From Lacicoccus halitifaciens (GTDB lineage Bacteria > Bacillota > Bacilli > Staphylococcales > Salinicoccaceae), in contig NZ_JBDZDV010000001.1 of the NCBI RefSeq assembly GCF_040544485.1, positions 186,001-250,000 of the forward strand: 64,000 nucleotides of DNA, given 5' to 3'. Made by a program: the position numbers and the translations under genes. Of the stretch, positions 15,622-24,112 are shown piece after piece; positions within the stretch are counted from its first letter, which is position 1; every line of letters starts with the position of its first letter. The notes below the pieces were generated by a model. That model searched no databases, was not told the DNA's origin, and saw only the letters and a list, made by a program, of their open reading frames with translations.

Positions 15622-16012
15622 TGTATGACCTCCATTATTGAAGAACTGATTGTGTAATGTACAGGTATGTATTGTGTTGGATGGAACATACTGACGAAAT
15701 GGACAATATTAAAATTATTATGATATTTTATTTCGAAAACGATATAAAGTGTTGAATGGGTATTTATCCGCATAAAGGTGTAGTTTAATATAGAACACCT
15801 TTGATATGCTCTCAATTATTAATTAATTATAGTCGGATTTTCCTGAATAGCAAGTTTAATATACATTATGCATATTAATTTTATAAAATTTAAATGAAAT
15901 AATATTCCATTTAAGGTGATTGGTTTCCATGAATCCGTGAAATTCATTGACTCGGGAAGTGAATTATGGAAACCTTGAAGAAGAACAACCATACATGGAA
16001 AGGGGTTTACAT
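15622..16012. other. AT-rich divergent intergenic region between glycosyltransferase and flotillin
   Basis: About 390 bp, much more AT-rich than its flanks, without a credible gene. It contains an 8-bp inverted repeat AAAGGTGT / ACACCTTT (15774-15781, 15795-15802) and a possible sigma-B-like pair GTTTAA (15783-15788), 13 bp, TGATAT (15802-15807). A second inverted repeat, GGTTTCCAT / ATGGAAACC (15922-15930, 15966-15974), lies close to the flotillin ribosome site. These probably hold the promoters and controls of both flanking genes. Confidence 0.5.
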
Positions 16013-17572
16013 ATGTTTGAAGTGACGGGTACATTAATTGTCATTATAGGCATCATCGCCCTGCTGCTGATCGCCGCGGTCGGCTGGTATCTCTTCATGA
16101 AAGCGAGATACCGCACGGTGCCTTCCAACGAAGCACTGATCGTCACGGGTCCGAATCTCGGAGACGAGACGAAGGAGACCAATATATACAAAGACGATCA
16201 AGGACGTTATATGAAAGTCATCCGCGGCGGCGGGCACAGGTTGAAACTGTTCCAGACAGGGACGAGGGTCTCGCTGAAATCATTCCAGCTGCAGATCTCG
16301 ACGCCGAAAGTCTACACACTGGAAGGCGTCGGCATCTACGGTCAGGCGGTGGCGACCGTCAAGGTGGCCGATGACCTGGACGGCATCGTCAAATATGCCG
16401 AGCAGTTCCTCGGCAAGGAGCAGGAGGATATCGAGCATGAGATCTCCGAAGTGCTGAACTCGAATCTCCGTGCGATATTATCCAAAATGACGGTCGAACA
16501 GATCAATAAAGACCGTGAGAGCTTCAACGAGCAGGTGCGTGAAATCGCACAGGACCAGCTGAACCGGATGGGCTTCAAAATCACATCACTCGGCTTATCC
16601 GACCTCAGGGATGATGAGAATTACCTTGAAAACCTGGGTCGTCCGCAGATTGCCAGGGTCAAGAAAGAAGCGGAGATCGCGGAGTCCGAAAACAGGCGTG
16701 AAACGGAAATCCAGCAGGCGAAGGACAACGAGGACATCTCCAATGAACAGTATAAGCGGGAGATGAACATCGCAGAGAGCCGTAAGGAAAAGGATCTCAA
16801 AGATGCGAAGATTCTTGCTGAAACAGAGAAGGAAAATGCGGCCGCGAGGGCAGCGGGTATGCTCGAGGAGGAAGAACGCCGCCTGGAAGTCGAAAGGCAG
16901 CGTCTTGAAATCCGCGAACAGGAGAAGCAGAACGAATTGAAGCTCCGCCAGATGGAACGTGAAAACGACGTCGAGCTTGAACGTCAGCAGGTCGCCATCA
17001 GAAGGCAGCAGGCCGAGGCGGACTACTATGCACAGACGAAAGAAGCTGAAGCAAGGGCGGAAGCCCGCATGGCCGAAGGTAAGGCCGAAGCGGAAGTCAT
17101 CAGGGAGAAGAGCCTCGCCGAAGCAGAAGCGATCGAGCGCCGTGCGAAGGCGATGGCCGAGCATAAGGATGTCATCATCCTTGAGCAGCTGATCGCAATC
17201 ATGCCTGAATTCGCAAGGGCCGTGAGCGAATCCCTGAGCAATGTGGAATCCATCCGCATCCTGGACAGCGGCAAGGGCGAGCAGATAAACTCACTGCCGA
17301 ACACCGTCACCGGCACGATGGCAAAACTCCAGGAAAGCATGGGGCAGATGACAGGTTTTGACCTCGAAGGCTTCCTGAATAACTTATCCACTTCAGCCGG
17401 ACAGGGCGAAGCGGAGTACAGGGAAGTGGAGGATGACGGTACGGACAGTGAGGAATCCGCATCCGAAGACACCGGAGAAGCAGAGGCTGCGGACGCAGAA
17501 GACGGCCTGGAGCCGCCGGCTGAAGACCGTCCGGAAACCGATCCGGCAGACGATTACTATAAGGATTATTAA
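16013..17572 (+). CDS. floT: Flotillin-like protein (FloT/YuaG type)
   Basis: 519-aa membrane-anchored scaffold that organises functional membrane microdomains. It has an N-terminal hydrophobic segment (about 7-29), then a PHB/SPFH domain (about 50-210, EALIVTGPN through FKITSLGLSDL). A long Ala/Glu/Lys/Arg coiled coil with EAEAR/EAKAE-type repeats follows (about 215-390), then the flotillin C-terminal segment (LLEQLIAIMPEFARAVSESL-like region). A strongly acidic tail of about 60 residues ends the protein. ATG 16013 is chosen: GGAAAGGGG (15997-16005) sits 7 nt before it. The upstream in-frame extension lacks a ribosome site. Unlike B. subtilis, no NfeD-like yuaF partner is adjacent. Confidence 0.92.
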   Translation: MFEVTGTLIVIIGIIALLLIAAVGWYLFMKARYRTVPSNEALIVTGPNLGDETKETNIYKDDQGRYMKVIRGGGHRLKLFQTGTRVSLKSFQLQISTPKVYTLEGVGIYGQAVATVKVADDLDGIVKYAEQFLGKEQEDIEHEISEVLNSNLRAILSKMTVEQINKDRESFNEQVREIAQDQLNRMGFKITSLGLSDLRDDENYLENLGRPQIARVKKEAEIAESENRRETEIQQAKDNEDISNEQYKREMNIAESRKEKDLKDAKILAETEKENAAARAAGMLEEEERRLEVERQRLEIREQEKQNELKLRQMERENDVELERQQVAIRRQQAEADYYAQTKEAEARAEARMAEGKAEAEVIREKSLAEAEAIERRAKAMAEHKDVIILEQLIAIMPEFARAVSESLSNVESIRILDSGKGEQINSLPNTVTGTMAKLQESMGQMTGFDLEGFLNNLSTSAGQGEAEYREVEDDGTDSEESASEDTGEAEAADAEDGLEPPAEDRPETDPADDYYKDY

Positions 17573-17574
17573 AG

Positions 17575-17600
17575 AAATGACTCTTCGGAGTCATTTTTTT
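17575..17600 (+). terminator. Terminator of floT
   Basis: AAATGACTC and GAGTCATTT, 9-bp stem with UUCG tetraloop, then a T-run. Confidence 0.95.
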
Positions 17601-17705
17601 ATTGGTTTGCAGCCATAGTGCCATGGGCTTACAGGCTGTTAATTTCACCTTAAAGGTCGAATCACGTACACTTATATAAAGAAAAAAGCAGGAGTGAACG
17701 AATAT

Positions 17706-18752
17706 ATGATGAAACAGTACTACAGCGATGTCATCCAATTTAGAGGCACACATTACGATTTCGGTTATCATCAGGGGATGATGCTCAGGCATTCATCCAT
17801 ACTGCCGAACCGTGAACGTCAGTGGAAGCCCCGGCAGCATCGCCACTTCATAGTGGATGAAAATAGATTCATCAAAATAATGACCAGCCTTTCCCCGATG
17901 ATTTTAGAGGAGATTGAAGGCCTTGCCGATGCTCTCGGAATGGAGGCGGAGGAAGCGATCCGCCAGTTCGGGGGATTTTATATGGAATATGTCACGAGCG
18001 GCTGCTCGATCTTCACCGGCGACGACTTCATGATCCGTAATTATGACAGCCATCCGAAAGGCTATGAAGGCCGGTATACATTCTACCAGCCGACCGACGG
18101 GGGCTATGCGGTGATCGGCCCGTCGATGCAGATTACAGGCCGCATTGACGGCATGAATGAAAAAGGGCTTGCGATGGGATACAACTTCACCCACAGTAAA
18201 AAATCCGACGATGGCTTCATATGCAACATGATCGGGCGGCTGATCCTTGAAAACTGCGCCGATGTACATGAAGCGGCCGAACTGTTGAAGGAGATCCCGC
18301 ACAGGCATTCATTCAGCTATCCGATACTGGACCCGAGCGGCATCTCATATGTCGTCGAAGCGTCTCCCCGGAGGGTCGTCATAAGGGAGGCGAATGTATG
18401 TACCAACCATTTCCACATATTGAATGAGGAGAACCGGTACCGCCAGGAGGAGACACGCGGGCGTGAGGAGAGGATTATGGCCCGCCAGCAGGATGCAGGC
18501 AATGCATATGAGTCATATAAAGTCATGAACGACCCTGCATACGGAATATTTTCAAATAAATACGACGCCTCTGCCGGAACGATCCATACTTCAGTTTATT
18601 TCCCGAGGGAATTGAAGGCATGGTTTGCGATGGGCCCGGACCGTGAGCCGGTCATATTCGATTTCGGCAGGTGGCTCTCCGGGGAAGACGTGTACGTGAA
18701 ACAGATCAAAGGCATGCTGGAGTTCGACCGGCCGTTCGTCAATATGGGCTGA
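17706..18752 (+). CDS. C45-family autoproteolytic acyltransferase/hydrolase
   Basis: About 348 aa, N-terminal-nucleophile-type enzyme related to acyl-CoA:6-aminopenicillanic acid acyltransferase and C45 peptidases. The candidate nucleophile is the Cys in VTSGCSIF (about residue 102), the residue that becomes N-terminal after autocleavage in this family. MIRNYDSHP, the Gly-rich ITGRIDGMNEKGLAMGYNF segment and EASPRRVVIREANVCTNHF are characteristic of the fold. The start is ATG 17706 or 17709, behind AGGAGTG (17690-17696); the GTG at 17694 overlaps that site. It stands alone before a decarboxylase gene. Substrate is unknown; penicillin or acyl-amide turnover is only a family association. Confidence 0.85.
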   Translation: MMKQYYSDVIQFRGTHYDFGYHQGMMLRHSSILPNRERQWKPRQHRHFIVDENRFIKIMTSLSPMILEEIEGLADALGMEAEEAIRQFGGFYMEYVTSGCSIFTGDDFMIRNYDSHPKGYEGRYTFYQPTDGGYAVIGPSMQITGRIDGMNEKGLAMGYNFTHSKKSDDGFICNMIGRLILENCADVHEAAELLKEIPHRHSFSYPILDPSGISYVVEASPRRVVIREANVCTNHFHILNEENRYRQEETRGREERIMARQQDAGNAYESYKVMNDPAYGIFSNKYDASAGTIHTSVYFPRELKAWFAMGPDREPVIFDFGRWLSGEDVYVKQIKGMLEFDRPFVNMG

Positions 18753-18762
18753 TTGCAATTGA

Positions 18763-18796
18763 TTAACAAAGTCCCTTACAGGGAAGACTTAGTTAA
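18763..18796 (+). promoter_or_regulatory. Long hairpin in the leader of the keto-acid decarboxylase gene
   Basis: TTAACAAAGTC and GACTTAGTTAA pair with one mismatch, and inside them CCCT pairs with AGGG around a TAC loop. No U-run follows, so it is not an ordinary terminator. It sits about 15 bases before the ribosome site AGGAG. Confidence 0.5.
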
Positions 18797-18824
18797 CGCA
18801 TCTTACGATAGGAGTGGTTGATCA

Positions 18825-20462
18825 ATGGCTAAAACAGTCGGGGAATTTTTATTCGACACTTTGAAGGAAGAGGGCATCACTGAAATTTTCGGCGTGCCCG
18901 GGGATTTCAATTTTTCCCTCCTCGATACACTGGAGGATTATGAAGGCATCGACCTGATCGATAACCGGAATGAACTGAATGCGGGGTATGCGGCGGACGG
19001 ATATGCACAGGTGAAGGGCATCGCTGCAATGATCACGACATTCGGCGTCGGTGAACTGAGCGCATCCAATGCCGTCGCCGGAGCATACAGTGAAAATATA
19101 CCGGTGATACACATTGCCGGTTCCCCGGACCTCGAGACTCAAGAGTCGGGTGAGAATGTCCACCATACTTTGATGGACGGCAATTTTGAAGTGTTCAGAC
19201 ATATGTATGAACACATCACCGCCTATGCCGTTAAAGTGACGAAAGACAATGCAGGGTTCGAGATCCCGAAAGCGGTCCGCATCGCAAAAGAAAAGAAGAA
19301 GCCGGTCTATATCGATATTCCGATCGATCAGGTGACGGAACCGGTCGGGGAGATGGAGACTTCGGAATCTGAAGAAAAGTCGGACGATAAAAACCTTGAA
19401 TCTGCCCTCGCGCATGCGAAGGAACGTATGAAGGGTGACACGGTGATGCTCGTCGATTTCAATACGCTGCGTTACGGCCTCGAGCCGGAAGTGCAGTCGC
19501 TTGCCGAGGCGCTCAATGTGCCGGTGGCACAGATGATGCAGGGGAAGGGCGGTTTCAATGAGCAGCATCCCCAGTACATCGGCATGTACGGCGGTGCATT
19601 CGGCGACTCTGAAGTCCAAAAGATCGTCGAGGAAGCCAACTGCATCATCGCTGTCGGTATGCTCTGGTCCGACTTCAATCTCGCAAAATACACCGCAGAC
19701 CTCGACACCGGGAAGATGATCATCATCCATCCGCATTCAGTCGAGGTCGCGGGTGAGAAGTATGACGGCATCCAGGCAACAGATGCTCTGGAAGCACTTC
19801 AGAAATCCGGTTATCGGAGGGAAGGGGAAGTGGAGACGCTGCCTTCCATCTACGATGATATCGCCGGCGGACCGGAAGAGGAAATTGCGGCGGAGTCCTA
19901 TTACCCGCGCTTCCAGAGGATGCTTGAAAAAGATGATATACTCGTCGTCGACACCGGCACGCTTTCCTACGGCATGAGCCAGGTGAAGCTGCCCGAAGGC
20001 GCAACATTCGTCTCCCACGGCGCATGGCAGAGCATCGGCTACGGCACACCCGCTGCACTCGGCGCTTCAGCAGCAGCAGACCGCCGTGTACTGCTCTTCA
20101 TCGGCGAAGGCGCCTTCCAGTTCACGGCCCAGGAACTGAGCACCATCATCGACAAAGGCTATCAGCCGATCATATTTTTACTGAACAACCAGGGCTATAC
20201 GATTGAACGGTATTTGAACACGGAACGTCCTTATGCCGACTATAATGATGTGCCCAAGTGGGATTATATGACTTTGATCGACGGTTTCTCCGCTGCTGGA
20301 GAAGTGTTCAAGGCCAGTGTGCGGACGAACGGCGAGCTGGATGAAGCGATTGAAAAGGCTGAAAGCTTCGATGGCGTATCCTTTATAGAGCTCGTCGTCA
20401 CCGATCCCATGGATGCACCGCTGTATCTGCATAAATTAAGGGAATACGCAAAAGATGATTAA
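18825..20462 (+). CDS. Thiamine-diphosphate-dependent keto-acid decarboxylase (indolepyruvate/pyruvate decarboxylase family)
   Basis: 545-aa enzyme with the three-domain ThDP layout. The N-terminal PYR domain includes FGVPGDFNFSLLD and the catalytic Glu region DNRNELNAGYAADGYA. A central domain follows, then a C-terminal ThDP-binding domain with IGEGAFQFTAQELS ending in NNQGYTIER. The diphosphate/Mg motif reads GEG rather than the commoner GDG, a conservative change. HHTLMDGN carries the His pair used by pyruvate and indolepyruvate decarboxylases. Likely non-oxidative decarboxylation of 2-keto acids (indolepyruvate, phenylpyruvate, branched-chain) to aldehydes; the exact substrate is open. 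Ribosome site AGGAG, ATG 18825. A bidirectional terminator follows. Confidence 0.9.
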   Translation: MAKTVGEFLFDTLKEEGITEIFGVPGDFNFSLLDTLEDYEGIDLIDNRNELNAGYAADGYAQVKGIAAMITTFGVGELSASNAVAGAYSENIPVIHIAGSPDLETQESGENVHHTLMDGNFEVFRHMYEHITAYAVKVTKDNAGFEIPKAVRIAKEKKKPVYIDIPIDQVTEPVGEMETSESEEKSDDKNLESALAHAKERMKGDTVMLVDFNTLRYGLEPEVQSLAEALNVPVAQMMQGKGGFNEQHPQYIGMYGGAFGDSEVQKIVEEANCIIAVGMLWSDFNLAKYTADLDTGKMIIIHPHSVEVAGEKYDGIQATDALEALQKSGYRREGEVETLPSIYDDIAGGPEEEIAAESYYPRFQRMLEKDDILVVDTGTLSYGMSQVKLPEGATFVSHGAWQSIGYGTPAALGASAAADRRVLLFIGEGAFQFTAQELSTIIDKGYQPIIFLLNNQGYTIERYLNTERPYADYNDVPKWDYMTLIDGFSAAGEVFKASVRTNGELDEAIEKAESFDGVSFIELVVTDPMDAPLYLHKLREYAKDD

Positions 20463-20478
20463 AACATTCAATAAACTT

Positions 20479-20506
20479 AAAAAACACCCTTACGAGGGTG
20501 TTTTTT
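20479..20506. terminator. Bidirectional terminator
   Basis: AAAAAACACCCT (20479-20490) and AGGGTGTTTTTT (20495-20506), perfect 12-bp inverted repeat. It terminates the decarboxylase gene and the convergent usp gene. Confidence 0.92.
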
Positions 20507-20519
20507 AAGTAATGTCATA

Positions 20520-20942
20520 TTATTTTACGATCAGGACAGGGGTGTTCACACGTTTTGCCACCTTATGGGTGACATGCCCGAGCACGTGTTTCAGTTCCCT
20601 TCTTGCACGCTGGTTGCTCATGACGACGATCTCGTAATCATTTTCATTGATTTCCCGCAGCAGTTCAGTGATGACACGGCCTGTTTTGATCACTATATTG
20701 TAATTCACATCCAGCTTGTCAAGTTCATCCGTGAACGGCTTCAAGTCCTCCACTTTATCTTTCGTGATGTCGTCAAAATGCTTGCCGTGATACTTCACGT
20801 TATCCGCCATTTCATTTTCCGACATGATATGGAATATCGTGACCACGGCTTCCGGGTCTCCGTTCGTGAGTTTAGCCAGCTGTTCTGGAATATTGTAGAA
20901 AGTGTTGCCGAAATCGAAAGGCAGTAAAATCTTTTTGTACAT
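20520..20942 (-). CDS. Universal stress protein, non-ATP-binding type
   Basis: 140-aa UspA-fold protein starting MYKKILLPFDFGNTFYN. ATG 20942 is spaced 9 nt after AAGGA; a GTG two codons upstream is less well placed. The C-terminal part reads VVMSNQRARRELKHVLGHVTHKVAKR and ends NTPVLIVK. The G-2x-G-9x-G(S/T) motif of ATP-binding Usps is not present, unlike in the second Usp of this window. The role is probably in dormancy or anaerobic/stress survival, as for other Usps; the partner is unknown. A weak sigma-B-like pair, read on the minus strand as GTTTTA, 14 bp, GGTAAT, lies about 100 bp upstream (near 21035-21060). Confidence 0.88.
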   Translation of the reverse strand: MYKKILLPFDFGNTFYNIPEQLAKLTNGDPEAVVTIFHIMSENEMADNVKYHGKHFDDITKDKVEDLKPFTDELDKLDVNYNIVIKTGRVITELLREINENDYEIVVMSNQRARRELKHVLGHVTHKVAKRVNTPVLIVK

Positions 20943-21078
20943 ATTCACACATCCTTTTAATTCTTAAAATATTGCCTAAATTAAAAATATCAGTTTTTAC
21001 GTATCTATGCCATCCTTTATATATATTAGATTACCATTTAAATTGATTGTAAAACCTAATCCTCACAATTTCTGTGGC

Positions 21079-21103
21079 GTTTAAGCCCGGTGAGGCCGGG
21101 TAA
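21079..21103 (+). promoter_or_regulatory. Sigma-B-type promoter of the 65-aa membrane protein
   Basis: GTTTAA (21079-21084), 13-bp spacer, GGGTAA (21098-21103): perfect -35 and one mismatch to GGGTAT. The spacer contains CCCGG..CCGGG, and AGCCTC/GAGGCT follows, so two small hairpins can also be drawn. A transcript would begin near 21110, 30 bases before the start codon. Confidence 0.75.
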
Positions 21104-21139
21104 GCCTCTAATGAGGCTAAATCCATAGGGGGTGTAAGA

Positions 21140-21337
21140 TTGTTCAGCTTGAAACTGAGGTATTTCAGGATACTGGCCGTTTTTTTATTTTTGGGAGTTT
21201 TAGGGTTAATCTATTTCCTGAATCCGGAGTTGATGTCGATGGGTTTCTTCATCACCGCAGTGATCATTTATGTGGTGCTCGATTTCATCATCAGCTCGCT
21301 CATCGTCCGCAGCAGGCGGTCCGACGGTGAAAGATGA
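21140..21337 (+). CDS. 65-aa two-span membrane protein
   Basis: Small hydrophobic protein with two predicted spans (FRILAVFLFLGVLGLIYFL and MGFFITAVIIYVVLDFIIS) joined by a short NPELMS loop, and a basic tail RSRRSDGER. The start is TTG 21140, 5 nt after AGGGGGTG (21127-21134); no ATG lies in frame nearby. It is controlled by a near-consensus sigma-B-type promoter, so it is likely a general-stress membrane protein. It is convergent with the PAS/GGDEF-like gene, with only 25 bp between stops. Family not recognised. Confidence 0.75.
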   Translation: MFSLKLRYFRILAVFLFLGVLGLIYFLNPELMSMGFFITAVIIYVVLDFIISSLIVRSRRSDGER

Positions 21338-21362
21338 CAGGTAGCGTTTTGCCTCCTTACGC

Positions 21363-22334
21363 TCAGCCAATGATCCGGTTGCCGCCCTGTCTCTGGGCTG
21401 CGACCAATTTTTCCGTGACCGTGTGGATCAGTTCACTGACCGTCTCACCTGGTACATATTCAGCGACACCGCCGCTGATGGTGATGTCGCGGGGCACTTC
21501 AAATACGGTGTTCATGACAGTCTTCCTCACTTTTTCAGCCAATGCGTAAGCTTCCTCTTCACGGGTATCATCAAGCAGAATCATAAATACCGTCTCCCGG
21601 TAGCGCCCCGCGAAATGATCCTCACCGGCCGCATCTTTAATGATCTTCCCCGTCGTCTTCAAGATGTTTTCACTCATGAAGACGCCGAGTTCCTCTTCGT
21701 ATTTTGCATAATCGTCAACGCGCAGCACGATGATGGACTGCGGATCCTCCCTTTCTTTCAAATAGGAAAGCTCCAGGAGCACACCCTGTCTTGCATACAG
21801 GGAAGTCAGTGCATCAATCCTCATCTGGCTTCTCAGTTTGCTGTTCTTCACCTTCAGCTGTTCTTTTTCCTCTTCTTCGTCCGTCACGTCGAACACGATG
21901 CCTTTTAAGAAGAGAGGCGCACCATCTTCCGTCCGTTCCGTGACTTTTCCGCGGTCCTGGTAGACTTTCCATGAGCCATCCTTTGCCTGGATGCGGTATT
22001 TCACTTCCCATACGGGTATCTTCCCCTCCAAATGATCACGCATCATCTGCATGACATGTTCGTAATCATCCGGATGCAACTTTTCGGTGAAAAACTCGTA
22101 CGGCACCTTTTCCGGCAACTCCTCCTCAGTGTAGCCGAGGGCTGTTGCCTTCATCGGGTTGTATGTAACTTCATTGATCGTGAAATCCCAGAACCACTGC
22201 CCGAGATTGCCCGTCCAGCCGAACTCCAGCTTCTCAGTTTCGTGGAAGGTCGCCAGCAGCTGCTTATTCAGACGCTTCAGTGAATCGATTTCCCTGATCA
22301 GTTCTTCTTTTGAGTACTCTGTGTCGCTTTGCAT
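21363..22334 (-). CDS. PAS-domain protein with degenerate GGDEF domain
   Basis: About 323 aa. A short N-terminal coiled coil is followed by a PAS fold with PAC extension (about 45-155, WFWDFTINEVTYNPMKATALGY; VKYRIQAKDGSWKVYQDRGKV). A short coiled linker leads into a diguanylate-cyclase-like domain (about 170-323, DALTSLYARQG; ISGGVAEY; GGNRIIG). Where active enzymes read GGDEF or GGEEF this one reads GRYRETVF, so cyclase activity is unlikely; a sensory or nucleotide-binding role is more plausible. No transmembrane segment is seen. ATG 22334 is spaced 6 nt from GGAGG; 22337 is only 3 nt away. Confidence 0.85.
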   Translation of the reverse strand: MQSDTEYSKEELIREIDSLKRLNKQLLATFHETEKLEFGWTGNLGQWFWDFTINEVTYNPMKATALGYTEEELPEKVPYEFFTEKLHPDDYEHVMQMMRDHLEGKIPVWEVKYRIQAKDGSWKVYQDRGKVTERTEDGAPLFLKGIVFDVTDEEEEKEQLKVKNSKLRSQMRIDALTSLYARQGVLLELSYLKEREDPQSIIVLRVDDYAKYEEELGVFMSENILKTTGKIIKDAAGEDHFAGRYRETVFMILLDDTREEEAYALAEKVRKTVMNTVFEVPRDITISGGVAEYVPGETVSELIHTVTEKLVAAQRQGGNRIIG

Positions 22335-22431
22335 CATGTGCCTCCTGTGAAGTCTTTATATTAACAGTCTAATCTACCGGTAAAATACATTCAATTGCAG
22401 ACAGAACAAATTTACAACGATTTTGAATAAA

Positions 22432-22461
22432 AAATCAGCCCGAGCCTTTAAAAAGGCCGGG
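22432..22461 (-). terminator. Terminator of the 78-aa membrane-protein gene
   Basis: CAGCCCGAGCCTTT / AAAGGCCGGGCTG-type stem with a T-run when read on the minus strand. Confidence 0.8.
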
Positions 22462-22504
22462 CTGTTATCATTCATATCTTAAATTCGCGTCATGACATAT
22501 CAGG

Positions 22505-22741
22505 TTATAATATGGCTATGCCGTATATCAGCACGATGACACCTATTGCCAACGCGATTCCGTTAAGTGCTTTCTGTGGGGAGAACAGACCGATGATTCC
22601 AAGGATGATCGCTGCAATACCAAGGAAGATTGGCTGCCAGAAGAAACCGATGATTCCAAGGATGAGACCGATCCATCCAACCCACAGTCCTGTCGTATTG
22701 TTAAGACTGCTTTCCGATTGTCTTTCAGTATGTTCACTCAT
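22505..22741 (-). CDS. 78-aa Gly-rich membrane protein
   Basis: A polar N-terminus (about 16 residues) is followed by two or three Gly/Ile-rich hydrophobic stretches: GLWVGWIGLILGIIGFF, FLGIAAIILGIIGLF and LNGIALAIGVIVLIYGIAIL. The repeating LGIIG pattern is like the DUF4190 group, but I do not assign it firmly. A ribosome site precedes the ATG. Possible sigma-B-like elements on the minus strand (GTTTGT 22858-22853, 12 bp, GGTAAT 22840-22835) are weak. Monocistronic with its own terminator. Function unknown. Confidence 0.7.
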   Translation of the reverse strand: MSEHTERQSESSLNNTTGLWVGWIGLILGIIGFFWQPIFLGIAAIILGIIGLFSPQKALNGIALAIGVIVLIYGIAIL

Positions 22742-22989
22742 GAAATTACCACCTTTCCGTTGTTAGAATTTAAGGAGGAAGACGTCCAGGGGATTCAGCC
22801 TTCCTCTGTTTTTCTTTCTACTTATAAATTAACCATTACCGGCGTATTCATAACAAACGTATCGGGGAAGGTGTGTGGATTTGCATACATTCAGATTAGA
22901 TTTGTCGGGATTCGGGAACAGAATGGATGAATTGTCATATAAAAAACAGGAATCAATTGTTTTGGAGGACCATAACGGGAGGGAAATGC

Positions 22990-23550
22990 ATGGCAGAACA
23001 GAAAAATGTACGACCGCTGTTGATCGAGAGTTTTAAAGCGCTGCTTCCGCAGTATCCATTTGAGAAAATCACCATACAGATGATTGCCGAAGATGCCGGT
23101 GTGAAACGGGCGACATTCTACAATCATTTTCTGGACAAATATGAATTGTTTTCGGTGATTCTGGAGGAAGAGCTGTTCCAGGCGATACATACGATGATGG
23201 AGTCGGATATGGAAAGGGAAGCGCTGAAGATGATCTTCAGTTATTTTGAAAAGAACCGGGATTTTTATAAGCAGGCATTCCAGGTGCGCGGACAGAACTC
23301 ATTTGAAGCGGTCCTCGAGGGTAAGATGCAGCTTTTCTACCGTAAAGTGTATGAGAAGCACGGCTTGAACCTGGATGATAATCTGTCCGCCCTCACACAG
23401 ACGGTGGTCGAGAGGTACCATGCTTCGGGACTCGTCTATATTTTGGAGAAATGGATCACTGAAGAAGCGGCGACACCGGCTGATGAAGTATTTGAAGCAT
23501 ATGTCTACCTGATATCCAACTCGATACTGGATTTGACGTCAGATGATTGA
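22990..23550 (+). CDS. TetR/AcrR-family transcriptional regulator
   Basis: 186 aa. The N-terminal helix-turn-helix ITIQMIAEDAGVKRATFYNHFLDKYELF (about 25-52) is the TetR DNA-binding signature. The C-terminal all-helical domain (about 60-186) is of the type found with DhaS-like regulators, and its ligand is unknown. ATG 22990 lies 5 nt after GGGAGG; the longer upstream frame lacks a ribosome site. The next gene, a hotdog thioesterase, is 64 bp downstream and has its own -10-like element, so the pair may or may not be co-regulated. Probably a repressor of itself or of a neighbour. Confidence 0.9.
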   Translation: MAEQKNVRPLLIESFKALLPQYPFEKITIQMIAEDAGVKRATFYNHFLDKYELFSVILEEELFQAIHTMMESDMEREALKMIFSYFEKNRDFYKQAFQVRGQNSFEAVLEGKMQLFYRKVYEKHGLNLDDNLSALTQTVVERYHASGLVYILEKWITEEAATPADEVFEAYVYLISNSILDLTSDD

Positions 23551-23614
23551 ATGCCGTTTGAAATTTCATATACTGATGGTAAAGTGGATATAATACTTGA
23601 AAAGGAAGATGACT

Positions 23615-24079
23615 ATGGGTTTATATGAATACCGCACTACGGTGCCTGAATCATGGCTTGACTACAACGGACACATGAATGACGGCCAGTACAGCCGCGC
23701 ATTCAGTGACGCCGGCCTCGAATGGATGTCACATCTCGGGCTCAGCGCGGAGAAAGTGAAGGAACTGTCCTTCACCATCTTCACTCTGGAGAATCATATC
23801 GTATACCAGAACGAAGTGTTTGCCGGTGAAGAGATCACGATCAAAATCAGGATATACGACTTTGATGCTAAGCGGCTGCATGTCTTCATGACACTGCATA
23901 ACGCACAGAGCGCACAGTCTGCCACTTACGAAGTGATGTACATGGGCATGGACACTGAGACCGGCCGCCCGGGTGAGTTTCCGGCAGCGATTGGTGAAGC
24001 CGTCAAAAATTATTACGAGGCCCAGGGCGAAATGGATGAGCCGAAGGAGATCGGCCGTACAATCGGAATCAGAAGATAA
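23615..24079 (+). CDS. Hotdog-fold acyl-CoA thioesterase
   Basis: 154 aa, single hotdog domain of the 4-hydroxybenzoyl-CoA thioesterase type. PESWLDYNGHMNDGQYSRAFSDAGLEW near the N-terminus holds the family's catalytic Asp region and resembles the thioesterase module linked to carnitine/betainyl-CoA metabolism. ATG 23615 is spaced 8 nt after AAAGGA; earlier in-frame TTG and ATG codons abut or precede it. TATAAT at 23589-23594 suggests a very short leader, but no good -35 is seen. It ends before a strong terminator. The acyl-CoA substrate cannot be told from sequence. Confidence 0.82.
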   Translation: MGLYEYRTTVPESWLDYNGHMNDGQYSRAFSDAGLEWMSHLGLSAEKVKELSFTIFTLENHIVYQNEVFAGEEITIKIRIYDFDAKRLHVFMTLHNAQSAQSATYEVMYMGMDTETGRPGEFPAAIGEAVKNYYEAQGEMDEPKEIGRTIGIRR

Positions 24080-24080
24080 G

Positions 24081-24112
24081 GGACTGCCGGAGGATCCGGC
24101 AGTCCTTTTTTA
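24081..24112 (+). terminator. Terminator after the thioesterase gene
   Basis: GGACTGCCGG and CCGGCAGTCC, 10-bp stem with a 5-nt loop, then a T-run. Confidence 0.95.

Noticed and set aside
15966..15995. ECF (sigma-W-like) promoter before flotillin (GGAAAC...ATAC)
   Set aside because: The -35 and -10 fit is poor, and the start would fall on top of the ribosome site.
15947..16012. Longer N-terminus for flotillin
   Set aside because: The extension lacks a ribosome site and spans an inverted repeat. ATG 16013 has GGAAAGGGG at proper spacing and gives the usual hydrophobic start.
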